From: Margaritifera margaritifera
Taxonomy: Eukaryota; Mollusca; Bivalvia; Unionida; Margaritiferidae
Reading direction: 5' to 3'
Assembly: GCA_029931535.1 (NCBI GenBank)
Contig: JAQPZY010001414.1
Coordinates: forward strand, 202,001-266,000
DNA: 64,000 nucleotides
Part shown: in pieces, positions 49,695-58,928 of the stretch
How positions within the stretch are numbered: position 1 is the stretch's first letter
Layout of the letters: each line of letters opens with the position of its first letter
Position numbers and translations under genes: made by a program
The notes under the pieces: model-generated
Seen by the model: only the letters and a program-made list of their open reading frames with translations
The model's database searches: none
What the model was told of the DNA's origin: nothing

Positions 49695-50046
49695 TTTAGA
49701 GGAGCACATTCAGAATCTGTCTTTGGAGCTGCAAGAACGCATTTACAGAGAGTTTGTCAAGATACAAGCGAAACGCAAACTCAGTCATTTCTCGATTTAT
49801 AAACTATTGCAATTTCCACAGTATAAGAAGACTGATCCTTGGGAGAAACTATCACAGACGCCTTGGGGTAGACTATTACCAAAGATACAAACCTTGTGAA
49901 CCTGGATATAAAAGCTGACCATGCCAGGACCGTTGTCTTCACTCCTGGAACGAATTCCGTGGAAGGAAGTCAATGATAGTGTTGAGACCTTGGAGGATTA
50001 CAGACTACTGATACACAAACTGTTTCCATTGTGGTGTGTGTGTTAG
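49687..50046 (+). pseudogene. F-box-like protein, paralogue 2 (split)
   Basis: ATG 49687 opens a frame with LSLELQERIYREFVKIQAKRK, clearly paralogous to LPLELRECIYRKLVQIQVKRK of the previous gene. It stops at 49897-49899. A second frame (49921-50046) carries RIPWKEVNDSVETLEDYRLL, paralogous to the second block of the previous gene. The two parts therefore belong to one protein now separated by stops or a frameshift. Its ATG overlaps the presumed stop of paralogue 1. Confidence 0.55.
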
Positions 50047-50058
50047 TGACTACTTTTC

Positions 50059-50418
50059 TTGGATTTGGTTTTTGCAGGAAATTCGTTGTGGATTATTTTT
50101 CATGAACAGTATTCATTGTGGACTATTTATGAACGGTACATGCAACCAAGACATGACCATTCACACTTTATCGGTGCCGAAAGACAAATTGTGCTTAAAG
50201 TGTTGAGAATAGCGATGAAAACAAGTTGTGTACTTCCGTGTGAAGAAGACATTTGTCAAACTTTATCTACACTTCATACTTTCCAAGAAGTGTGTATCGC
50301 TAGTCTGTTACACCAACAACTTAACGATTGGAAAGATGCACGTGACTGGAAAAGTTTTGGTTTTGATGCTTGGCTACAAGAAGTGGCACACTGTGCCAAG
50401 GACCTAGCGTGTCACTAA
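50059..50418 (+). CDS. Uncharacterised protein
   Basis: The frame is open from 50059 to a TAA at 50416. The first ATG in frame is at 50140, giving 92 residues; the upstream part could belong to a broken longer gene. The sequence is mixed, with several Cys and His residues and a WKDARDWKSFGFDAWLQEV stretch. I recognise no family. It may be the C-terminal part of the preceding F-box-like gene, or an independent gene. Confidence 0.4.
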   Translation: MDLVFAGNSLWIIFHEQYSLWTIYERYMQPRHDHSHFIGAERQIVLKVLRIAMKTSCVLPCEEDICQTLSTLHTFQEVCIASLLHQQLNDWKDARDWKSFGFDAWLQEVAHCAKDLACH

Positions 50419-50554
50419 TCATCCAAGACAAGAACACGTTAACTTAGAACCAAAGTCAAAAGTAATTTTTTTGTGCTTGATGTATTTTTTCGTGTTTCAA
50501 GACATGTGAATATGTTTTTTGTTTTTGTTTAAAACATTAAACGTGTATGAAACG

Positions 50555-50560
50555 TATAAA
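50555..50560 (+). promoter_or_regulatory. TATA element for the packaging ATPase
   Basis: TATAAA, 54 nt upstream of the ATG at 50609. It lies within the upstream extension of the open frame, which supports 50609 rather than 50519 as the start. Confidence 0.5.
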
Positions 50561-50608
50561 ATGTCTTGTGTCTTTCGTGTTCCTCTCAACATTCTCCATA
50601 TCTCAGTC

Positions 50609-51334
50609 ATGGCTGCATCCTCCTCTTCCTCCTCTTCTGTTGTCAAAGTGATTGACGAAAAGTTAGATCGTCAAAGTTGGGAAGCTTTGTATCTGCGCCA
50701 TCCTTTTAACATGTTGATTGCTGGACCGAGTGGTTCAGGCAAAACCGAATTTGACAAACGTTTGATCGAACAAAAATCTCATTTGTTTCATCGTCCCCAT
50801 CAACGTATCGTGTGGTGTTACAAAGAGAGGCTATCGTCTTACACCTTGCTTCAAGAAAGTCAAGGAGAATCCATTTCGTTTGTCGAAGGCATTCCTCGCG
50901 AAGACGATGGGATCGTGTCTGACTTGAGTCAAACACATCTGGTCATCTTCGATGACATGTTAGGAGAAGACGAAGAAGAAATTAAACTTTGGTTTACACG
51001 AAAAGGACATCATCGTAATGCCAGTATCATTTACATTACTCAAAATTTATTTCAACGAAGTAAAGCCGATCGTACCATCAGTCTCAATGCCTATTATGTG
51101 GTGTTGTTTAAAAGTCCCAGAGACAAATCTCAAGTGCAAGTGTTAGCCAAACAGTTAGGCACTCCTTGGCTAAATTATGCGTACGACGATGCCACTCAAA
51201 CACCTCATGCGTATTTACTCATCGATTTAAAACCCACCACTCCCGATTATTTGAGATTTCGTACCCAATTGTTTCACCATTGTTGTCAAAAAGTAGGTCC
51301 AATCATTTACACGTCCCCTTCGGCAACTATCTAA
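50609..51334 (+). CDS. Genome-packaging ATPase (FtsK/HerA, A32-like)
   Basis: A 241-residue intact frame. After a Ser-rich N-terminus come HPFNMLIAGPSGSGKTEF (Walker A, GPSGSGKT, residues about 39-46) and then THLVIFDDML (Walker B with acidic DD, about residue 114). IIYITQNLFQR at about residue 148 is the sensor-like strand with a Thr-Gln-Asn, typical of the A32 group. The length suits the Polinton ATPase. It is expected to pump element DNA into capsids. It is one of the few undamaged genes here. The start was chosen from the TATA spacing; an upstream in-frame TTG is less likely. Confidence 0.9.
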   Translation: MAASSSSSSSVVKVIDEKLDRQSWEALYLRHPFNMLIAGPSGSGKTEFDKRLIEQKSHLFHRPHQRIVWCYKERLSSYTLLQESQGESISFVEGIPREDDGIVSDLSQTHLVIFDDMLGEDEEEIKLWFTRKGHHRNASIIYITQNLFQRSKADRTISLNAYYVVLFKSPRDKSQVQVLAKQLGTPWLNYAYDDATQTPHAYLLIDLKPTTPDYLRFRTQLFHHCCQKVGPIIYTSPSATI

Positions 51335-51341
51335 AAAAAAC

Positions 51342-51348
51342 TATAAAA
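51342..51348 (+). promoter_or_regulatory. TATA element for the basic core-like gene
   Basis: TATAAAA immediately after the ATPase stop, 93 nt before the ATG at 51435. Confidence 0.4.
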
Positions 51349-51434
51349 ACATCCACCACGTCATTTCGTTCCCACAGTCTTCAAGATTACTTCCTTTCAA
51401 TCTCATCCTCCTGCCAAATTGATTCGTGGCCTGT

Positions 51435-52246
51435 ATGGCATCAGTCGCGAGAAAAAATGCACAAGTCCGTGCCCATTTGTTAGAAGCTAGTCTCAAAGAA
51501 GTTTTACGATGGTTGACTTTGACAGCACGTCAGTTACTTCAAGGCATCATTCACGTTTTTTTTGAAAAACATAAAAGTGCGTTGTCACAACTGGCAGATC
51601 CAAGAATCGATCCAAACACTAAAAAACAAATCATTTTCACACCTGGTGGTAGTGGTTCTTTAGGAGGTGTCATGATTCGTTCTCTTTTGAAATGGGATCC
51701 TAATGTCCAAGCCAAAACCAAGAAAAAGAAAAAAAACAAATCCCCTCAATGTCGACCACATACAACTACCACACACAAGAAAAAGAAAAGCCCCAAGAAG
51801 AAAAGCCCCTCCAAGAAAAAACCCAAAACAACATCTCCTGCTGCCAAAAGAGAGGTACTGCTGCTAGGATGCTCACGTACTCCCGAAAGCCACGCAGTGT
51901 GGTGACTGTGTCTCCTTCTCCGTCCACTTCTGCTTCTACTTCTTCGCCATTCGTGATGATGCCTGCCAAACCTAATTTAAGACCCGTGTTGCCTAATTTG
52001 ACTCTAAAATAGAAACCTATTTCGAAAGACACTTCTCTGGTGGCCTCTACCTCAGCTCCTCTGGCCACTGCGGCTGCCGCTAAAAAAGTGGCCTCACCTA
52101 AAACCAAAGTCCAAGGCAGAACAGGCGTGTTAAAAAGTTTACTGGATTTATCCAAACAAGAACTGACACGATTTAGTCCGTTGAAAACACCTCATCGTCG
52201 AGTGATGCCTATCATAAAGTTGAAACGTCGTGGTGGCCGTCAGTGA
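51435..52246 (+). pseudogene. Basic, Lys-rich core-like protein, broken
   Basis: The ATG at 51435 opens a frame with a globular-looking N-terminus (LLEASLKEVLRWL...) and a PGGSGSLGGVMIRSLL segment. A long Lys/Ser/Pro/Thr tract follows, resembling histone H1 tails or virus core proteins. That frame ends at 51903. Another frame takes over near 51840-51880 and continues, interrupted by a TAG at 52010, to a TGA at 52244. Its C-terminus, VLKSLLDLSKQELTRF to KLKRRGGRQ, is basic. The total would be about 270 residues. DNA condensation inside the particle is inferred from composition and from its place among virion genes. Confidence 0.55.
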
Positions 52247-52259
52247 AGACGAGTTCCAG

Positions 52260-52265
52260 TATAAA
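52260..52265 (+). promoter_or_regulatory. TATA element for the pX-like gene
   Basis: TATAAA, 60 nt upstream of ATG 52320 and 13 nt after the preceding gene. Confidence 0.45.
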
Positions 52266-52319
52266 AAAGAAGTGTGGCATCAGAATGACCTCAGTTCTAT
52301 TTTGCTCCTGACACCAAAG

Positions 52320-52748
52320 ATGGCCTCAAAAAGTGCACATCACCAACAAAACCCTAGTCGTCCCAAGAAAGGCAAAACCAAAACAGGACCTCCACCTCGT
52401 CTCGCCAAACATTGGAATGTGTTGTCCGTCCTGAATAAATCCAATCCTCCCATGCGAAAACAACTCATTCAAACAGCCTCGAAAGAAATCATCGATACCG
52501 TGTGTGAATGTTGTTTGAATGTGTTGAAAGGAACGGTGCATTTGTCCAAGATACACAAACAAAAATTAGGAAAACATCGGAACGTTCTTTGCCAAATGGT
52601 CAAAAAGAAAATACCTTTCAGTCAAAAGAAAAAAATGCTGGTGGAACGAGGAGGATTTCTACCCAAGCTGATAGAACCGTTGTTAACAATAGCGGCTCCT
52701 TTGTTAGGAACGATTGTTGGACCTCTTTTAAGAGGAGTCATGAGATAA
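52320..52748 (+). CDS. Adenovirus pX-like conserved Polinton/adintovirus protein
   Basis: A 142-residue intact frame starting at ATG 52320, 60 nt after a TATA; an upstream extension to 52230 is less likely. The protein is basic. It has the pattern I know from many Polintons and adintoviruses: R-x-LI-x2-A-x3-I-x2-x-C-x2-NVLKG, then K-x3-L-x3-R-x-L, then KKK-x5-K-x-x-L. A final GGFLPKLIEPLLTIAAPLL segment is hydrophobic and glycine-initiated. In adintovirus literature such proteins are compared with adenovirus core protein pX or other membrane-active minor virion proteins. That assignment is tentative. Confidence 0.65.
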   Translation: MASKSAHHQQNPSRPKKGKTKTGPPPRLAKHWNVLSVLNKSNPPMRKQLIQTASKEIIDTVCECCLNVLKGTVHLSKIHKQKLGKHRNVLCQMVKKKIPFSQKKKMLVERGGFLPKLIEPLLTIAAPLLGTIVGPLLRGVMR

Positions 52749-53088
52749 AGACGAGAAGAAAGAAAGAAGATAAAAAAGACACCCATCTCTGGAAATACAG
52801 CACACTTGTACCTTTGGATCTTATGGAAGGACGAAAACTGTCTTTAGTTTCTTACTTAGTTGGTACGAACAACGGATACCTCATTTACCTCCCAATCCTA
52901 ATCTCAACGAGATGTCACAGTTACAACAAGAATTACAATCGTTCATGGATCGAAGTTATTTGTCAGAAGCAGAAAAATCGTAACGCTACGGTCAACTATT
53001 TCAACGTCTTCAACTCTTTCACCAGAAAGCTTTAGACGAAACAGCTAAACCCACTCTGAGAGACTTCAAGGCCATGATGAAAAACTAA
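52749..53088 (+). pseudogene. Small conserved Polinton-type protein, decayed
   Basis: The region after the pX-like gene holds remnants in two frames: YSTLVPLDLME near 52797-52832, then LQQELQSFMDRSYLSEAEKS near 52919-52980. A stop (52980-52982) and further coding-like sequence follow to a TAA at 53086. I recall a family next to pX-like genes in metazoan Polintons with the same architecture (LVP-x-DL near the start, then L-x2-LD-x2-M-x-x-IL-x-LS-x-x-EK-x3-Y). It is at best a broken member. Function unknown. Confidence 0.4.
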
Positions 53089-53150
53089 CCTAAAACCACC
53101 AAGACAGCAGACACCGCCATTGAGATGACAGAAGAAGACGACACACGAGA

Positions 53151-53450
53151 ATGTTTCAAACTCCATCTGCTCCCATACCTAGTAAGATTGCAGCTTCCTT
53201 GTTGACACCCTCTCCTACGCCTCAACGAGAAGAAATGAAAGCTTGGGTTGAAAAGATGATGTCCACCCCTTCTTCAGCAGAAGACAAAGAGAAAAAAGGG
53301 AAGACAGAAGTGAAAAAGACATCAAGAAAAAATTCACCACTTCACAACCAACTCCTGTGGCTCGTCGGACGCGTCAAGTTTCGTTAAAACCTTCCTCACT
53401 CCACGACTTCAAAAGTAGTAGTATCGAACAGTGGGTGACTTATTTAGCAG
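53151..53450 (+). pseudogene. Pro/Ser/Lys-rich remnant before the integrase
   Basis: ATG 53151 opens a 78-codon frame rich in Pro, Ser, Glu and Lys, ending at 53387. After an A-rich stretch (about 53326) another frame continues with ARRTRQVSLKPSS. This looks like the low-complexity basic tail of the preceding small protein, or a separate linker gene. I recognise no domain. Confidence 0.35.
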
Positions 53451-53462
53451 TAATAAAAAAAC

Positions 53463-54568
53463 ATGAAGTCACTTTTAGCGAGCATTTACTACAATCATAC
53501 ACATGCTGCTGGTTACGGAGGAGTTCAAAAATTGTATAGGGCATCTAAAAGCAAATTGAAAAGTGTACGTTTGCCAGAAGTACGACAATGGTTACAAGAA
53601 CAATCGACGTACACGTTTCACAAACCCATTCGACGAAAATTGTCCAGAAGTCAAACCAAAGTGGCTGGCATCGATCATCAATGGCAAGCAGATTTAGCTG
53701 ATGTCTCTCATTTGTCAACGTACAATCGTGGTTACAAATATTTGTTTTGTGTCACTGACGTGTTTTCCAAATTTGCTTGGGTCGTTCCTTTGACTTCTAA
53801 AAGCAGTGCCGAGTTAGTACGCGCTTTAAAACTTGTGTTGAAACAAAGTAGTCGTAACCCTTTACGATGACAAACAGACAAAGGTACCGAATTTTTAAAC
53901 CAAGATTTTCAAAAAGAATTGAAACAACGCCACATTCATTTTCGTACCACTGAAAATCCTGAAACCAAACCCAGTGTCGTGGAACGTTTTCAAAGAACTT
54001 TGAAAGAACGCATGTGAAATATTTTACACATCAACACACTCTCAAGTACATCGACGTGTTACCACGTTTGGTCAAAGCTTACAATCAATCGTACCATCGT
54101 AGCATCGGCTGTGTCCCCGAAGATGTCACCCCTGAAAACAAAGTCAAGGTGTTTGATCGATTGTTTGGTACACCTTAGACTGGACACAAGAAAGCCGTGG
54201 TGCTCAAGACGGGAGATTGGATTTGCATTGGAACAAACAAACGCACTTTTGACAAAGGTTATTTACCTAACTGGACTACCGAATTGTTTCGTGTCAATGG
54301 ACAGGTGCGTGTACGTGATCCTCCCGTCTACAAATTGGAAGACATGCACGGAGAAGTGTTAAAAGGAACTTTTTACTTGCCAGAGTTACAACGAGTGACC
54401 AAAAAAGAAGACTACTTGTACGATATCGAAAGCATTCTAGATCGAAGAACACGTAAAGTAGGTAAACGTCGAGTGGAAGAAGTCAAAGTGCGTTGGAAAG
54501 GATATCCTCCTAGTTTTGATTCTTGGATTGCCGCTTCCAAAGTCGTAGACTATAAAAAAAAGAAGTAA
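53463..54568 (+). pseudogene. Retroviral-type integrase with C-terminal chromodomain, broken
   Basis: The DDE integrase of Polintons, which inserts the element into host DNA. ATG 53463 starts with a YYNHTHAAGYGGVQKLYRA stretch typical of this class, in place of the retroviral HHCC zinc finger. The core shows the first Asp in HQWQADLADV (about 53694) and VTDVFSKFAWVVPL (about 53753). The second Asp is in TDKGTEF (53877 onward) and the Glu region is near ENPETKPSVVERFQ (about 53950-53990). The C-terminus (about 54413-54545) is a chromodomain with YDIESILDRR and VRWKGYPPSFDSW. Breaks are a TGA at 53868-53870, a stop with frame change at about 54015, and a TAG near 54177. The chromodomain may steer insertion to methylated-histone chromatin, as known for chromoviral integrases. 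Confidence 0.92.
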
Positions 54569-54670
54569 CCAACACGCCGTTCAACACAGCAGCTACCTTT
54601 TCTTCACAGAGTTCCTCTCTTTAAAAATTACAAAAACAACCTTTGTGGGTGTGGGGCGGAGAACGTGTGA

Positions 54671-54985
54671 CTAAAAATCAAATCGTCTTTTTTCTGCCAA
54701 ATCTTTGTGGTGTATTGTGTCATCGGAGCAGCGATTGCCAATCTGAGTCTGCAACAAGGTGACAAACAATTGTGGACCATTTTACTCAGCAGTTGCATCG
54801 GTTATCTTCTGCCTAGCCCTTCCATGAAATACAGTAACAACAACAACAACAACCACAACGGTGAGACCAACGCCAGTCATTCTTCTTCCAGTCACAACAA
54901 CAGTAGGCACCTTTTGGAACATTTTGAACATCATTCTCCTTTGACAACGAGTGACTCCTCGGACACCAGAACCCTCGAACTATGA
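54671..54985 (+). CDS. Small membrane protein, start uncertain
   Basis: The frame is open from 54671 and overlaps the minor capsid ATG by 4 nt (ATGA at 54982). It has a hydrophobic segment VVYCVIGAAIANLSL and a second one, LWTILLSSCIGYLLPSP. A low-complexity tail rich in Asn, Ser and His follows. A short protein with an SC-GYLLP-P segment directly upstream of the minor capsid gene is something I recall from other Polintons, with unknown function. No ATG precedes the hydrophobic part in this frame, so the true start is lost, non-ATG or frameshifted. Confidence 0.5.
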   Translation, partial: LKIKSSFFCQIFVVYCVIGAAIANLSLQQGDKQLWTILLSSCIGYLLPSPSMKYSNNNNNNHNGETNASHSSSSHNNSRHLLEHFEHHSPLTTSDSSDTRTLEL

Positions 54986-55857
54986 ATAACCAATTTTATT
55001 TAACCTTACCCAGTTATATGGATGTGTTTCCCAACAACACCTTATGTTGTTTCACGGCCAAATTACCTCAGTCCATACAATTGGATCACGAATCTCATTG
55101 GGAAGTGGCTTTGGTAGAAATCGTTCATCCTACGCAAATTTGGAATGTGTCTGGAGATCAAACCACTTTTGTCGTCGAAATCCTGAACGAACAAGTGCAA
55201 GAACACTTGGACAAAAAAGATCCTGGCTTTTACGAATCTGAAAGACCAGCACCGGCCAATCCTCAATTAAGTATATATCTCATGAGAATTCCTGCAGGCT
55301 ATTATTTTAGTGCTCGACATCTGGTGGACACCATTGCGGCCATTTTCAATGACCAGTTTGGCAAAGCCCTGGTCAAAACCAAGAAAAGTGTCCTGATCGA
55401 GTATCATGATATTTCTCACCATGTAAAAATGCATTTTTTGGACGCCAAAATATTTCCCATCACTTTTGCTCCTGAGTTATTGGCTACCAAAGACATCAAC
55501 AACAACGATCGATTTTATAAGCATTTTCGCTACACAGTCAAATTGAACGAAAGGCTGAATTTATTATTTGTGTACTCCGATGTGGTGGAGTACAACGTGG
55601 TGGGAAACACAGCCGCTCCGTTACTGAGAGTCATTCCTTTCAAAGTGGATTCTGCCTTCGCTGTGTACGAGGTAGGTGGAAACACGTATCACGTTCATAG
55701 TGAATTTGTACATCCTCATTATCTTCCAGTCAGTGAATCGTATTTTGACTGTGTTAACATTAGTATTAAAGGAGATCTGGGACCAAATATTCTATTCTCT
55801 AAAGGAAAATTCATGGTGAAACTACATTTTCGAAAAAGGTTCTCCAGCGAATTGTAA
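54982..55857 (+). CDS. Minor capsid protein (penton-like)
   Basis: A 291-residue intact frame. It begins MNNQFYLTLPS, then FPNNTLCCFTAKLPQSIQL, then WEVALVEIVHPTQIWNV. This N-terminal signature (FY-x-TLPS-x-NTL-x-F-T-KL, then WEV-L-EI-P) is highly characteristic of the Polinton and adintovirus minor capsid protein, predicted to be a single jelly roll occupying the capsid vertices. The ATG overlaps the preceding frame. It is followed by the pVI-like gene after 6 nt, so a virion cluster with co-ordinated expression is likely. No damage was seen. Confidence 0.9.
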   Translation: MNNQFYLTLPSYMDVFPNNTLCCFTAKLPQSIQLDHESHWEVALVEIVHPTQIWNVSGDQTTFVVEILNEQVQEHLDKKDPGFYESERPAPANPQLSIYLMRIPAGYYFSARHLVDTIAAIFNDQFGKALVKTKKSVLIEYHDISHHVKMHFLDAKIFPITFAPELLATKDINNNDRFYKHFRYTVKLNERLNLLFVYSDVVEYNVVGNTAAPLLRVIPFKVDSAFAVYEVGGNTYHVHSEFVHPHYLPVSESYFDCVNISIKGDLGPNILFSKGKFMVKLHFRKRFSSEL

Positions 55858-55863
55858 CACAAG

Positions 55864-56300
55864 ATGTATCCTGTGTACCGAGGAGTTGCTCGACAACGAG
55901 GACATGGTTTAGGAGATATGTTAAAATCTGCTTTTCGGACGGTAGTCCCAACCTTGAAACCCATGGTGACTCGAGGATTGCATGCCTTAGAAGATGCCGC
56001 TTTGACGCAAGGAAAATAATTTCTTAAATACTTCCTCATCGACAAACAAAATCCTAAAGAAGCCTTTATGAGAGCAGGAAAAAATGCGTTGCTGCGGACT
56101 GGAAAAGATCTTTTGGGTCGCCGAGAGACTACTATAAATTAGTGTCACACTTCTGGCCCTGGCATAACTTCTTCCTCAACGCCACAGCAAGGACAAGGCA
56201 GAAAGAGACGTCGACATCCTTCAGAGCTCATAAACACGGTGTTCCGAAAAAGAATAAGAAAAGAAGAACTGTCAGAGAATTAGACGTGTTTGATTACTAA
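55864..56300 (+). pseudogene. pVI-like minor virion protein, broken
   Basis: It starts at ATG 55864, 6 nt after the minor capsid stop. The N-terminus RQRGHGLGDMLKSAFRTVVPTL has the GxGLG-x2-x-FR-x2-PxL form of an amphipathic membrane-active segment, seen next to the capsid genes in Polintons and comparable to adenovirus pVI. Stops interrupt the same frame at 56017-56019 and 56140-56142. After the second stop a basic GRKRRRHP segment continues. A frame change just before the end gives the short DVFDY terminus at 56298. Location and N-terminus support the call. Function is inferred. Confidence 0.65.
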
Positions 56301-56317
56301 CTGTGACACACACAAAA

Positions 56318-57629
56318 ATGATGCACCGAGATTCTTGCGAATGTACCAAGTCATTACTGGATCTGTTTGCCATGCCACCTACCATGACGACGATGCAAGA
56401 CTCCCAATGGGTAGAATTTCATCCTGTGTCGTCTTTGACGACAGCAACCCCTATCGAATTTGAAATCAAAGGACAAACCGAAGATTACATCTATCTGAAT
56501 AGCAGTCACTTGTACCTGAAACTCAAAGTACTCAAAACGGACAATACCAATCCTGGGGCCGAGGCCAGAGTAGCACCCGTCAATAATTTAATGCATTCGT
56601 TGTTCAGTAAAGTTGATTTGTACTTGAATAACAAATTGGTCAGCAGCAGCATGGATACTTACCCTTACCGTGCTTACTTGGAAAATCTCTTGACGTACGG
56701 AAAAGAAGCCAAGAATATCCATCTGGATGATTCCGTGATATGGAAACCTGACACCTCGGAAAAGTTCAACGACACAGAGTTGCGTGCAGATAATGGTACA
56801 GACGAGCACAATGTGGGATTTAACGACCGTCAAAAGAAAATCAGACAAGGGCTCACTTTAGAACTGATGGATCGTTTGCATTTGGACATGTGGTTGCATG
56901 ACAAGTATTTGTTGAACGGAGTGGATGTACGCCTGAGACTGAATCGCAGTAGTACCGTCTTCCATTTGATGGCTAATGCGAACGAGTACAAAACCATCAT
57001 CGAAGAAGCCAGACTTTACGTGCGCCGTGTAGAAGTGTTACATAAAATATCCAACGACATCAGTCAAACGTTGAGCAGAACCACCACCAAGTATCCTGTG
57101 CGATGAGTGGAAGTGAAAACGTTTACCATTGCCTCTGGACTCCGATCCAAAGTCGAAGAGCATGTGTTCCAAGGACAGCTCCCCAAACGTTTGCTTATCG
57201 GCATCGTCAGTAATGCAGTCCTCAACGGAGGCATCGATCAAAATCCTTTCGACTTTCAACACTTCAATGTCTCGAAGATAGAAGTCACTCGAGATGGTCA
57301 GAGTCAGACCTTTTGAACCTAACTTTGCCCAGAAAATTTACTTGAGATCTTACTGTACTCTGTTTGAAGCCACCGGACTGTTAGGCTCCAACAGCAGCCA
57401 CGGCATTTCGTACGAGGATTATGCAGGATGATATGCTTTGTGGGGATTTGATTTCACTCCTGACAAAGACAGCGACGAAGGACATTTCCACCCTATAAAA
57501 TCAGGCCAACTTCTTGTGGAACTTCAGTTTGCCACAGCTCTCGTCAACACCGTGAACGTCATCTTGTATGCAGAATTTGACAATACTCTGGAAATCAACA
57601 GTTTGAGAGAAGTGATTCGAGACTATTAG
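56318..57629 (+). pseudogene. Major capsid protein (hexon-like, double jelly roll), broken
   Basis: The principal shell protein, about 437 codons from ATG 56318 to TAG 57627. The N-terminus runs through SQWVEFHPVSSLTTATPIEF and then a characteristic YIYLNSSHLYLKLKV and VAPVNNLMHSLFSKVDLYLN. These are the conserved first-jelly-roll strands of Polinton capsid proteins (D-L-x-x-t-x-L-x-V, N-L-HSLF-V-x-L-N). YPYRAYLENLLTYG follows at about residue 113. The second jelly roll starts after about residue 245. The C-terminal part (57438 onward, GFDFTPD) ends LREVIRDY. Breaks are a TGA at 57104-57106, a frame change near 57310-57320, and a TGA at 57429-57431. The first 262 residues are intact. Confidence 0.9.
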
Positions 57630-57634
57630 AAAAG

Positions 57635-58144
57635 ATGCAACACGAAGAATCTATGGAGATGGAAGATGAGGGATTTTGGGATCTAGAAGAACCACAGCAG
57701 GCACTAACCACAAATGAAAAAGAAGAGAAAAGTAGTCGGAACAGTAGTGTTACAAAGTGTAATGCATTTATGCAATGTAGATGGCCAGAATAAGAACAAC
57801 ATTTAGTCTCCTGTTTTGTTACGGATTTGGCTGAAAGAATTGCAGCCCTGACCAGAGAACATTGTTATGGATGTCAAATCAATCATCCGAGTAAGAAACA
57901 ACACGACAAATGTTTGATGATGAGTGCAGAAGAAAAATTGGAAGAGTATCTGGATGAGGCATGGTCTCTGATCTCAGAAGAAAAGGTGTTGATAAAGTGG
58001 TATAAAGACTTGCAGGATCGTTCCTCACCTTCATCTCACTTCTCTGGAGACCCAACGCATCGAAGCTCTCTTGCAACAGAGTACAGAGACTACCCGTTCA
58101 TCGACTTACTTGACAGACATATTCAAGCACAAAATCAGGTGTGA
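57635..58144 (+). pseudogene. Conserved Cys/His Polinton protein
   Basis: ATG 57635 opens 5 nt after the capsid stop with an acidic N-terminus. A TAA at 57791-57793 interrupts the same frame. It then continues to 58144 with a conserved block CYGCQINHPSKKQHDKCLMM followed by a helical LEEYLDEAWSLI region. I know the C-x-x-C-x3-HPS-x3-H-x-CL block as a recurrent, uncharacterised protein encoded next to capsid genes in metazoan Polintons. It looks like a metal-binding module. The ATG may instead mark a separate short gene. Confidence 0.55.
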
Positions 58145-58179
58145 ATTGATGACTTATCATTACCTGTGAAAACAAAATG

Positions 58180-58508
58180 GATACCTGGGAACATCATTAC
58201 CTGTTGACTGGCAATTCGTACAACGCTTCTTGGAATCCTGTGGTTCTAAAAATGAACTTCCACATCGCAAACCTAAAGTCGTTCAAGCCTATGTCATCAA
58301 TATCGACGACTGTGATCGATCAGGAACCCATTGGGTGGCAGTGTACTTTCCTAACGATCACAGTGTGGAATATTTTTATTCTTATGGATTACCTCTTTTG
58401 GAAGACGACATCATTGACTTTACAAAATGAAATGCTGTCTCTACTCGATTCAATAATGTGAGATTACAAGGATCAGATTTCATCAAAGCTGTCTTGGATT
58501 TCCCTTAG
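58180..58508 (+). pseudogene. Adenain-like maturation protease, missing the cysteine region
   Basis: A cysteine protease that would process virion proteins. The frame around 58230-58430 has KPKVVQAYVINID and then GTHWVAVYFP, with the catalytic His in the GTHW motif. The acidic position lies in the VEYFYSYGLP segment, as in adenovirus-type proteases. A TGA at 58428-58430 interrupts. Beyond it a NNVRLQGSDF stretch keeps the conserved LQG that precedes the active-site Cys, but the expected C-G and helix do not follow; the frame ends at 58506-58508. The start is not defined. The gene is inactivated both by stops and by loss of the cysteine segment. Confidence 0.75.
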
Positions 58509-58827
58509 AACATTTAGTGACTTGTTATGATAGGGAGTACGCTAGAAACATTGCAAAAATAGAAAGATTGTTTTATGAACATTATGGTTATATTTTGTCT
58601 TTAGCTCAGAAACGTAGTGTGCATTGAGGGCAAAATGATTTAGAACAGTGGAAGTCCAGTTTAACTTCACAACGTTGTCAACCCTGTAAATACGTTCATG
58701 TTTAAAAAAATGTGTGTTTGTATTTTGTGTTAGAGACGCTTCTTATTGTTGATTAAAAAAATGTAGATGTTTTGAAAAAAATGTGTCGTGTTGTTTATGG
58801 ATTGAATTTTGTTTTAGAATGTATATG
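58509..58827 (+). other. Leftover coding-like sequence and spacer
   Basis: 58512-58626 is open in one frame, with a helical YDREYARNIAKIERLFYEHYG stretch, but has no start codon and no family I know. It may be a protease tail or a broken small gene. 58705-58827 is T- and A-rich spacer. Confidence 0.35.
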
Positions 58828-58890
58828 TTCACATTTCTCTCTATCGATCTGAGGTACCTACTCTTTCACATTTCTCTCTATCGATCTGAG
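58828..58890 (+). repeat. 26-bp direct duplication upstream of the right-end promoter
   Basis: A 26-bp block containing CACATTTCTCTCTATCGATC occurs at 58828-58853 and again at 58865-58890, 37 bp apart. It lies 33 nt before the TATA element of the Q-rich gene. A duplicated promoter element is possible. Confidence 0.85.
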
Positions 58891-58922
58891 TCATGTTTTC
58901 CATCGCGTCCGCGCTTCCAGCA

Positions 58923-58928
58923 TATAAA
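58923..58928 (+). promoter_or_regulatory. TATA element for the right-end gene
   Basis: TATAAA in GCATATAAAGCGG, 58 nt before the ATG at 58981. Confidence 0.55.

Noticed and set aside
49907..49914. TATAAAAG as a promoter before the 49921 ATG
   Set aside because: The same TATAAAAG occurs at the aligned position inside paralogue 1 (about 49370), where it is coding. It is therefore more likely a conserved coding stretch, and the ATG is only 7 nt away.
48924..57431. Reassignment of TGA to an amino acid in the element
   Set aside because: TGA interrupts several genes, but TAG and TAA stops and true frameshifts do so as well, which points to ordinary decay.
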